Part shown: piece after piece, positions 7,805-14,634 of the stretch | Layout of the letters: every line of letters starts with the position of its first letter | Numbering within the stretch: position 1 is the first letter of the stretch | DNA from: Candidatus Caenarcanales bacterium | GTDB lineage: Bacteria > Cyanobacteriota > Vampirovibrionia > LMEP-6097 | Length of the DNA: 15,207 nucleotides | Assembly (NCBI GenBank): GCA_021299565.1 | Contig: JAJTHA010000169.1 | Span: 1 to 15,207, forward strand | Direction: 5' to 3' | The notes under the pieces: model-generated | The model's database searches: none | Told to the model about the DNA's origin: nothing | Seen by the model: only the letters and a program-made list of their open reading frames with translations | Made by a program: the position numbers and the translations under genes

Positions 7805-8413
7805 ATGCTTGCTTTAGAGCCAAAAACACACAAGTCAAAACAGACTAAATTAAAGATTTTGTCTGTTGCTAAAGATGTTTTTAGCCAAAGAGGATTTCAA
7901 AAAGCTACTGTCAAAGACATAACTACTGCCGCTGATTTAGGCTATGGAACTTTTTATTTATATTTCAAAGACAAAAAAGAAGTTTTCTACGCTCTAGTCG
8001 AACAAGTGGAAGAAGAATTATTTACCGCAGCTCATGGTGGGTCAGATTTAAATCGTGACTATGAAAGAGGAATTAGTTCGTATCGCGCTCTTAGAAAAGA
8101 TTTGAGATCTATATTGCAAAGCTTCAAAGACAATGATAGCGTTCTGCGATTTAGTAGAGAGCTTGCACTCATTGACGATGATTTCAAAACAAAATACGAA
8201 TCCATGCGAGCAAGATTAATAGAACGCACAAGACAAATTTTACACAAAAGCGGTTTACACTCAGTTGATCTAAGCATCGCTGCTGTTGCTATTGCTGGCA
8301 TGATAGAGTCAACAGCGCTTGAATGGGCAAAAGGAAGTAGCCAAGACCCAGACCTTGATATTGAAAGGGTTTTACCCACACTAACTAAACTATATTTTAA
8401 AGCAGTGTCTTAA
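7805..8413 (+). CDS. TetR/AcrR-family transcriptional regulator
   Basis: The protein has 202 residues, the usual family length. The N-terminal DNA-binding domain is typical: KILSVAKDVFSQRGFQKATV (17-36), then the helix-turn-helix DITTAADLGYGTFYLYFKDK (38-57). It has the family-defining GTFYLYFKxK segment and a following VFYALVEQ helix. Residues from about 65 to the end are helical and variable, as expected for the ligand-binding and dimerisation domain. The gene is divergent from an MsbA-type exporter, and an 18-bp palindrome separates them. It most likely represses the exporter and itself and responds to an exported compound. The ATG has no Shine-Dalgarno site. The stop codon interlocks with that of the convergent thiolase gene (TTAA at 8410-8413). 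Confidence 0.93.
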   Translation: MLALEPKTHKSKQTKLKILSVAKDVFSQRGFQKATVKDITTAADLGYGTFYLYFKDKKEVFYALVEQVEEELFTAAHGGSDLNRDYERGISSYRALRKDLRSILQSFKDNDSVLRFSRELALIDDDFKTKYESMRARLIERTRQILHKSGLHSVDLSIAAVAIAGMIESTALEWAKGSSQDPDLDIERVLPTLTKLYFKAVS

Positions 8414-9570
8414 ACCAATTCAACAACAGATGCAATACCTTGTCCGAAGCCAATACACATAGTGATTAATCCTCTTTTGACATTTCTTCTTTCCATTTCA
8501 TTGACTAAAGTTGCAAGTATTCTAGCGCCAGAACAACCTAATGGATGACCAAGGGCAATGGCACCACCATTGACATTGACTTTTTCAATTGGAATATTTA
8601 GATCTTTGACTGTCGCAAGCACAACAGAAGCGAAAGCCTCATTAATTTCAAAAAGATCTATATCATTTACAGTTAAACCTGTTTTTGCAAAAAGTTTTTG
8701 CACTGCAGGAATTGGACCAGTTAATTGTAATTCTGGATCCAAACCACAAACAACTGTTTTGATAATTTTTGCTCTTGCTTTAAGTCCATATTTTTTCAAA
8801 GCATCACCAGAAGCTATGAGCGCTGCAGCGGCTCCATCAGTAATTTGCGATGCAGTAGCAGCAGTAACTACTCCACCATCTTTAAATGGAGTTGGAAGCG
8901 TTTTCATTTTTTCTCTATCAATGCTCGCTCTCACTCCCTCATCTTTGGAAACCAATCCAGCAGGGGTGTTGACTGCAATAATTTCTTTATCAAAATAGCC
9001 ACTTGATTGGGCATGAAAAGCTTTACGGTGAGACTCAACACTATAATCGTCGAGTTGATCTCTAGTGAAACCCCACTGTTCAGCGATCATCTCCGCTGAC
9101 TGTCCCATAGATTTAATTTTGTACTTGGATAAATAATTTGAGGATAAAGTAGTGTCTTGATTTGCTGACATTGGCAAAGGCAAACCATCGATGCCCATTG
9201 GCACACGACCCATATGTTCTACGCCGCCTGCAATAATCAGATCATAATCACCAGCTTTGATAGCTTGCTGCGCAAACTCTATACTTTGCAATCCAGAACT
9301 GCACATGCGATTAATTTGTACTCCTGGTACATCTTTATCTAGTGCTAGCAAAGAAATAATTCTTGCGATGTTCATGCCTTGCTCTCCCACTGGAGTGGCA
9401 CAACCATAAATTACATCATCAATAATTTTAGGATCAAGTTTATTTCTCTGAGCTAAAGCAGCTACCGGAATAGCTCCTAAATCTGCTGGGTGGATTTCAG
9501 AAAGACTAGAACCCATTTTGCCTCTTCCCAAAGGGGTACGAATAAGATCTACAATAAAAGCTTCTTGCAT
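8410..9570 (-). CDS. Thiolase (acetyl-CoA acetyltransferase / 3-ketoacyl-CoA thiolase)
   Basis: The 386-residue thiolase has all catalytic elements. The acyl-accepting Cys90 sits in NRMCSSGLQSIEFA (87-100). NEAFASV (310-316) is present, His342 lies in GGAIALGHPLGCSGARI (335-351), and the second cysteine, Cys372, lies in MCIGFGQG (371-378). The GGVEHMGRVPMG segment (115-126) is closer to FadA-type 3-ketoacyl-CoA thiolases than to biosynthetic PhaA/AtoB, so a beta-oxidation role is favoured. Chain-length preference cannot be read from sequence. No other beta-oxidation gene is in the window, so the enzyme is encoded alone here. Upstream on the minus strand a CATAAT box ends only 9 bases before the ATG and no Shine-Dalgarno motif is seen, so the leader may be very short. 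It overlaps the TetR gene by 4 bases, tail to tail. Confidence 0.94.
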   Translation of the reverse strand: MQEAFIVDLIRTPLGRGKMGSSLSEIHPADLGAIPVAALAQRNKLDPKIIDDVIYGCATPVGEQGMNIARIISLLALDKDVPGVQINRMCSSGLQSIEFAQQAIKAGDYDLIIAGGVEHMGRVPMGIDGLPLPMSANQDTTLSSNYLSKYKIKSMGQSAEMIAEQWGFTRDQLDDYSVESHRKAFHAQSSGYFDKEIIAVNTPAGLVSKDEGVRASIDREKMKTLPTPFKDGGVVTAATASQITDGAAAALIASGDALKKYGLKARAKIIKTVVCGLDPELQLTGPIPAVQKLFAKTGLTVNDIDLFEINEAFASVVLATVKDLNIPIEKVNVNGGAIALGHPLGCSGARILATLVNEMERRNVKRGLITMCIGFGQGIASVVELV

Positions 9571-9614
9571 ATACTAGGTATTATGCCCTAATTATTAAAG
9601 AATCATGCTAGAGT

Positions 9615-9642
9615 ATGAAACACTCGACGAATGTGGTATAAT
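9615..9642 (+). promoter_or_regulatory. Extended -10 promoter of the CBS-domain gene
   Basis: A perfect TATAAT box (9637-9642) is preceded by TGG (9634-9636), giving an extended -10 element. A weak -35 candidate, ATGAAA (9615-9620), stands 16 bases upstream. Transcription would start near 9649 and leave a leader of about 55 bases that contains the Shine-Dalgarno site. This is the best sigma-70-type promoter in the window. Confidence 0.6.
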
Positions 9643-9690
9643 TATTAATAAATAATAAAAATGTCTCACAGTAACTAATGATTGAGGCTA

Positions 9691-9697
9691 AGAGGGA
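9691..9697 (+). promoter_or_regulatory. Shine-Dalgarno site that decides the CBS gene start
   Basis: AGAGGGA stands 5 bases before the ATG at 9703 and favours that codon over an in-frame TTG at 9682 and a second ATG at 9709. It is the only clear ribosome binding site in the window; the other genes with visible upstream sequence lack one. Confidence 0.65.
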
Positions 9698-9702
9698 AAA
9701 CT

Positions 9703-10242
9703 ATGACTATGTCTTCAGAATATTTAGACGAAGAATTTCAAATTATGGATGAAGCCAGTTCTGGTGATAGAGATGTCATTGAATCTGGTATCAATATAGA
9801 GGATCCCATCAGGACACTTAACCTTGCTCCAGTAGTAAGTGTTAACTCAGGGATGTCACTCAAAGAAGTGATTAGATTACTCAAAGACAAAAATTTTGGT
9901 TGCGTGACTATTATAGACAAAAACCAAAACACTATTGGAATTTTCACGGAGCGTGATGTCTTAAAAAAAGTTATTGACACCAATGTCAATCTAGAAAAGG
10001 CTTTGGTTGATGATTACATGACCCCCAATCCACAGACTCTTTCAGAGAACGACCCGATTGCTTTTGCGCTAAACCGCATGGCCGCTGGATCGTATAGGCA
10101 TATACCGATCACTCGTAATGGGCAAGTTAGATTTATGCTTTCTGTCAAAAACATAGTAGAAGAAATCGCCTTTGCTTATCGTAAAAAAGTTATGAACCTA
10201 CCACCAAATCTCCAGCAAGAGATTTCTGAGTATGGTGGTTAA
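9703..10242 (+). CDS. Protein with two CBS domains
   Basis: The 179-residue protein consists of an acidic N-terminal tail (1-35) and a tandem CBS (Bateman) module. CBS1 spans about 38-92 and includes FTERDVLKK (81-89), the usual adenosine-ligand segment. CBS2 spans about 103-156 (DYMTPNPQTLSENDPIAFAL, then RHIPI). A basic helix (FAYRKKV) and a short tail with MNLPP follow. Such free-standing modules bind AMP, ATP or related adenylates and regulate partner proteins in the cytoplasm; no catalytic or DNA-binding domain is fused. CBS2 lacks the T/SxxD ligand residue (it reads SVKN), so perhaps only one site binds nucleotide. The start at ATG 9703 is supported by the Shine-Dalgarno site. It is divergent from the thiolase and convergent with mutL; the stop codons interlock (TTAA). 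The partner is unknown. Confidence 0.88.
   Translation: MTMSSEYLDEEFQIMDEASSGDRDVIESGINIEDPIRTLNLAPVVSVNSGMSLKEVIRLLKDKNFGCVTIIDKNQNTIGIFTERDVLKKVIDTNVNLEKALVDDYMTPNPQTLSENDPIAFALNRMAAGSYRHIPITRNGQVRFMLSVKNIVEEIAFAYRKKVMNLPPNLQQEISEYGG
10200..10239. terminator. Possible shared stem-loop between the CBS gene and mutL
   Basis: ACCACC-AAATCT (10200-10211) can pair with AGATTT (10220-10225) and GGTGGT (10234-10239) with an 8-base bulge on one side. It overlaps the 3' ends of both convergent genes. On the minus strand a CTTTTTT run follows about 10 bases beyond the stem, too far for a textbook terminator, so the role is uncertain. Confidence 0.25.
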
Positions 10243-11978
10243 TTTGGGGACCAAGTCTTAGAAGCTAGACTATCAGATTTTTTGAGATTACAAGCAACGC
10301 AACTAGCAAAAAGATTGCGAGAGTCTTTATTGAGTTCAGCGTATTTTGACGCTGGTAAGTGATGATCATAAGTAGCAAGATGCGATTTAAGCTCTTCGGG
10401 ATTCTCAGCAGTAACTAGCATTTGATTAAGTTGATCAGGATGAATCAGCGACTTGCTGCAATAAACGCAAGTATAATTATCACGCTGCCAGATTTCTTCT
10501 AATTGAGTTTTGGAAGGTTTAGAACTAGGTCTGGAATTTTCTCGTTGCTTTACAGCCCCAAAGCCAATCTCCAGCTGTTTTTTATCGAGTATTTCTTGCC
10601 CCAAGCTTTTCAAAAAGCCTAGATATTTGTCTTTGATCCAATTCTCACCGATAAATTGTCCTTTCAAAACTATAGATTTATTGATATCAGCATTTTTAAC
10701 CACCAAGTCAAAAATGGTTTTATTGCCATGCTCAGTAATAATCTCTCTAGGACTCAAACTATCAACTAGATCAATGTCAACTGAACCTAATCTTGATACA
10801 AAATTTCTAGATTCAAAACTAAATTCACGCGATATTTCTTCAGAAATAGGTTTCGGGCTAGCCAAATTTTGAAAGGCCAAAGTCTCTATTCTAGATGATT
10901 TGACATCTGTAATAAACTCTACTTGCCTAGAGGCTTGCACCGGCAATTCTCTCATTTGAGTATCTTGGAAATTGATCTGAAAACTAATGTTGGATTCATA
11001 AAGAGAATTAGCAAGAGCCTTTGCAACTGAATCACCAACCGCTTGATAAATGGCATTGGTGTTTTGATATCTAACTTCTTTTTTTGCTGGATGCACATTG
11101 ACATCGACATGCTCACAAGGAAGCTCAAGATTTATAACAGCAATTGGATACTTAGATGGTCCTAAAATATCTTTATACACAGAATCGATAGCAGACTTCA
11201 TGATGTAGCACTGTATTACTCTATTATTGAGAAAAGTAAATATCCCTCTTTTATCAGATCTTGAATAAAACCTATCCGAAACCCAACCAGAAACAGTGAT
11301 ATCTCCTCTTTGCAAATTCAACTTGACCAAAGATATATCTGACCCAAAAACCTCAAGTACTGTTTGTGCTTGATCAGCAGAACCAGTAGTTTTCAAAATC
11401 TCTTTACTATCAAGCTTAAAAGTAAAGGCAATTTTTGGATTAGCCAAAGCCAAAGCTCGCACCATATCAACAACAAGATTTTTTTCTTTATTATCAGATT
11501 TAAGAAATTTCAAACGAGCTGGTGTATTAAAGAACAAATCATCAACAACAATTCTAGTGCCTGTTTGAGCGCCTGATTCTGAAATAATTTGCTTGCCATT
11601 TTCCAAATAAATCTTAGAAGCTATTTGATCTTCAGCTTTTTTACTAATGCAAGTAAGTTTTGAGATTGCAGAAATACTTGCTAATGCCTCTCCTCTGAAA
11701 CCATTGGTCAAAATTTTATTGATATCTTCTGTAGATTTGATTTTGCTCGTGGAATGTTTCTTAAAGGCTATTTCAAGATCTTCGCGACTCATACCACAAC
11801 CGTTATCAGCGATTTCAATATGTAAAAGATTTTTGCTAAGCAAAATCTCTATTCTTGTAGAACCAGCATCTATACTGTTTTCGACAAGTTCTTTGATAAT
11901 AGACGAAGGACCTTCGACCACTTCACCCGCGGCGATTTGATTAATTATATGCTCAGGCAATAATGCAATTTTACTCAT
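10239..11978 (-). CDS. mutL: DNA mismatch repair protein MutL with C-terminal HNH nuclease domain
   Basis: The protein has 579 residues. The N-terminal GHKL ATPase is canonical: QIAAGEVVEGPSSIIKELVE (14-33), then NSIDAG, with the presumed catalytic Glu30 and Mg-binding Asn34. It continues with IADNGCGM (56-63), KKHSTSKI (73-80) and GFRGEALASI (93-102). GTRIVVDDLFFNTPARLKFL (140-159) and the transducer-domain motifs FLNNRVIQ (249-256) and CEHVDVNVHPAKKEVRY (288-304) follow. Beyond an unconserved linker (about 330-430) the normal MutL C-terminal domain is not recognisable: there is no DQHAxxER-type metal site and no CPHGRP. Instead residues 491-570 form a complete HNH motif: CVYC (504-507), DHH (538-540), Asn555 and CVACNLKK (560-567). 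The two CxxC pairs would bind zinc and His539 would be the general base. The frame is unbroken. The start lies one base after the clpB stop, and the end interlocks with the CBS gene. MutL coordinates MutS-directed strand incision; mutS is not in the window. Confidence 0.93.
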   Translation of the reverse strand: MSKIALLPEHIINQIAAGEVVEGPSSIIKELVENSIDAGSTRIEILLSKNLLHIEIADNGCGMSREDLEIAFKKHSTSKIKSTEDINKILTNGFRGEALASISAISKLTCISKKAEDQIASKIYLENGKQIISESGAQTGTRIVVDDLFFNTPARLKFLKSDNKEKNLVVDMVRALALANPKIAFTFKLDSKEILKTTGSADQAQTVLEVFGSDISLVKLNLQRGDITVSGWVSDRFYSRSDKRGIFTFLNNRVIQCYIMKSAIDSVYKDILGPSKYPIAVINLELPCEHVDVNVHPAKKEVRYQNTNAIYQAVGDSVAKALANSLYESNISFQINFQDTQMRELPVQASRQVEFITDVKSSRIETLAFQNLASPKPISEEISREFSFESRNFVSRLGSVDIDLVDSLSPREIITEHGNKTIFDLVVKNADINKSIVLKGQFIGENWIKDKYLGFLKSLGQEILDKKQLEIGFGAVKQRENSRPSSKPSKTQLEEIWQRDNYTCVYCSKSLIHPDQLNQMLVTAENPEELKSHLATYDHHLPASKYAELNKDSRNLFASCVACNLKKSDSLASKTWSPN

Positions 11979-11979
11979 T

Positions 11980-14622
11980 TCAATTACTTGTCTTTTGAGC
12001 TTTTAAAACTTCAAACTTGAAACCTTCATCATAATCGACGACTACTTTAGAATTGTTAACTAAATTGCCGGAGAGAATCAAATTCGCCAATGCGTTTTCT
12101 ATACTGTGTTGAATCACTCTTTTAACAGGTCTGGCTCCATAAATAGGATCAAAACCTATAATACCCAACTGCTCCAAAGCATAATCTGTAAGTTCCATTT
12201 CAATTTTTCTTTCTTTAAGTCTTTCATTAAGTCCTTTCAATTGAATCTCAACTATATGTTTCATCTGACTCATTTGCAATGGAGAGAAGATGACGATTTC
12301 ATCAATTCTATTGAGAAATTCGGGTCTAAACCTAACTCTCATCATAGTCATAATTTCTTCTTTTATTTTTTCCTGACTATTAGGTAGAGCATTAATCTCA
12401 CTATGCAATTGTTTTTCGATGATATATTCACTGCCGAAATTTGAAGTCATAATTATAATAGTATTTTTGAAATCAACTTTTTTGCCTTTACCATCAGTCA
12501 AATGCCCTTCATCTAAAATCTGCAGAAGCACATTTGACACATCTGGGTGAGCTTTCTCAAACTCATCAAAAAGCACTATAGAATAGGGTTTGCGCCTGAC
12601 AGCCTCAGTTAACTGCCCGCCTTCATCGTAGCCTACATAACCAGGAGGCGCACCAATTAATCTTGCAACCGTATGCTCTTCTTGATATTCAGACATATCT
12701 ATTCTAATAATTGCCTGATCATCATCAAAAAGTGCTTCAGCAAGCGCTTTCGAAAGTTCTGTTTTACCTACACCAGTCGGTCCAAGAAACATAAAAGATC
12801 CTATTGGTTTATTGGGATTGGATAGTCCAGCTCTAGAACGCTTGACCGCTTGAGCTACAACTTCAACAGCGATATCCTGACCTACAACTCTTTTATGCAG
12901 CTCATCTTCTAGGTGCATTAATTTTTCAGATTCTTGGGCAAGAATTTTATTAACAGGTATCCCAGTCCAATTCGAGACTACATCAGCAATATCATGCTCA
13001 TCAATTGCTTCTTTAAGCAATGGCGAATCTTTTTTGAGAGAAGCTTCTTCGACAGACTTAAGTTGCTTTTCTAGTTCAAGCAAAGTGCCGTATTTAAGTT
13101 CAGCAGCTTTTTGCAAATCAGCTTTTCGCTCAGCAGCTTCAATAGCAATTTTAGTTTCTTCTATTTTTTGTTTGATATCCTTAACGCCTACTATTGCGCC
13201 TTTTTCCGCTTGCCATCTGTTTCTAAGCGCCTCCGCCTCTTTACTAAGACCAACTAGTTCAGTATCGATTTTTTCTAATCTTTCTTTGTTTTCCAAGCTT
13301 GAGTCAGTATCAGATTTGATTGCTTCTCTTTCAATTTTGAGTTGCATAATTCTTCGATCAAGATGATCTAATTCTTGTGGAGAAGAGTCAATTTCAACTC
13401 TCAATTTAGCAGTAGCTTCGTCAATAAGATCAATTGCCTTGTCCGGCAAAAATCTATCCGCAATATATCTATGAGAAAGCTTTGCTGCAGCTACGATAGC
13501 ATTATCCTTGATACGAACCCCATGATGCGCTTCATATCTGGCTTTGAGTCCTCTTAAAATGGAGATCGTTTCGTCAACGCTAGGCTCATCAACCAAAACC
13601 ATTTGAAATCTTCTTTCAAGAGCAGAGTCTTTTTCTATATATTTACGATACTCATCTAGAGTAGTTGCTCCTACGCAATGTAACTCCCCTCGAGCAAGTG
13701 CTGGTTTCAACAAATTACCAGCATCCATAGAACCCTCTGAGGCACCAGCTCCTACTACTGTATGCAACTCATCAATAAACAAAATTATTTGACCTTCGCT
13801 CGCTTGTACTTCTTTAAGAACAGCCTTGAGTCTTTCTTCAAACTCTCCTCTAAATTTGGCGCCAGCAATAAGAGCGCCCATATCCAATTCAATAACTTTT
13901 TTATCTTTTAGACCCTCTGGGACATCCTTGTTGACTATTCTAAGCGCCAAACCCTCTGCTATAGCGGTTTTGCCAACGCCAGGAGGTCCAACCAAAACTG
14001 GATTGTTTTTACGGCGACGCGATAGAACTTGAATAACTCTTCTAATTTCTTCATCACGACCAATTACTGGGTCCAATTTACCTTGGCTTGCAATTTCTGT
14101 TAAATCTTTACCAAATTTTTTGAGAGCATCTAGAGTCGCTTCAGGATTATCATTGGTAATCTTCTGACCTTTACGAACATCAGCAATTACTTTTTTAACT
14201 TGATCTTTTCTCAGGTCAAGTTCTTGGAAAATCCTAGGAAGAGCATCCTTTGTATCAAAAGCAGCCAATAGTAAATGTTCTAGAGAGATATAGTCATCTT
14301 TCAGATCTTTTGCAATCTTTTCTGATGCATTCAAAAAATCTTGACAATTCGCTGAAATAGCCAATTGATCATTGGCGACGGCTAATGGACTTGCTTTTGG
14401 TTTTGATTTTAAATAGCTTTTGATTTTAGCTGCCATATCTGCAGGCTCAATTTTTAGGCTTTGTAGAATTTTATAGAAATGAGTTTCTTTGATTTCATCA
14501 AGCAAGCAAATACTTGCCATAATATGCTCAGGCTCTACAACAGAATGATCTAATGATTTCAATAACTCTCTGGTGTTGAGTATTGCTGTCTGTAGGTTTT
14601 TGGTAAATTTACTAAAGTCCAT
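11980..14622 (-). CDS. clpB: ClpB, Hsp100 AAA+ protein disaggregase
   Basis: This 880-residue hexameric disaggregase extracts and refolds aggregated proteins with DnaK. Domains in order: Clp N-terminal repeats (1-150), with LDHSVVEPEHIMASICL (24-40) and ISLEHLLLA (112-120). The first AAA+ module has Walker A GPPGVGKT (212-219) and Walker B LFIDE (281-285). Its pore loop GAKFRGEFE (254-262) has Phe where Tyr is usual. The coiled-coil middle domain (about 405-530) identifies ClpB rather than ClpA or ClpC. The second module has Walker A GPTGVGKT (614-621), pore loop GYVGYDEGGQ (661-670), Walker B VLFDE (683-687) and sensor 2 GARPVKR (829-835). Length and motifs are complete. It starts 12 bases after an upstream membrane-protein gene and its stop is one base from the mutL start, so the three genes form one unit. 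No CIRCE element is visible in the window. Confidence 0.97.
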   Translation of the reverse strand: MDFSKFTKNLQTAILNTRELLKSLDHSVVEPEHIMASICLLDEIKETHFYKILQSLKIEPADMAAKIKSYLKSKPKASPLAVANDQLAISANCQDFLNASEKIAKDLKDDYISLEHLLLAAFDTKDALPRIFQELDLRKDQVKKVIADVRKGQKITNDNPEATLDALKKFGKDLTEIASQGKLDPVIGRDEEIRRVIQVLSRRRKNNPVLVGPPGVGKTAIAEGLALRIVNKDVPEGLKDKKVIELDMGALIAGAKFRGEFEERLKAVLKEVQASEGQIILFIDELHTVVGAGASEGSMDAGNLLKPALARGELHCVGATTLDEYRKYIEKDSALERRFQMVLVDEPSVDETISILRGLKARYEAHHGVRIKDNAIVAAAKLSHRYIADRFLPDKAIDLIDEATAKLRVEIDSSPQELDHLDRRIMQLKIEREAIKSDTDSSLENKERLEKIDTELVGLSKEAEALRNRWQAEKGAIVGVKDIKQKIEETKIAIEAAERKADLQKAAELKYGTLLELEKQLKSVEEASLKKDSPLLKEAIDEHDIADVVSNWTGIPVNKILAQESEKLMHLEDELHKRVVGQDIAVEVVAQAVKRSRAGLSNPNKPIGSFMFLGPTGVGKTELSKALAEALFDDDQAIIRIDMSEYQEEHTVARLIGAPPGYVGYDEGGQLTEAVRRKPYSIVLFDEFEKAHPDVSNVLLQILDEGHLTDGKGKKVDFKNTIIIMTSNFGSEYIIEKQLHSEINALPNSQEKIKEEIMTMMRVRFRPEFLNRIDEIVIFSPLQMSQMKHIVEIQLKGLNERLKERKIEMELTDYALEQLGIIGFDPIYGARPVKRVIQHSIENALANLILSGNLVNNSKVVVDYDEGFKFEVLKAQKTSN

Positions 14623-14634
14623 AGTTATATTTTA

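Noticed and set aside
9682..9702. TTG start giving a seven-residue longer CBS protein
   Set aside because: The extension would translate through the Shine-Dalgarno site itself (AGAGGGA), which is correctly spaced for ATG 9703.
10239..10500. HNH region as a separate gene or a frameshift artefact fused to mutL
   Set aside because: The frame is continuous from mutL with no stop, there is no good internal start with a ribosome site, and both halves keep intact motifs. Only an assembly chimera remains possible, which cannot be tested here.
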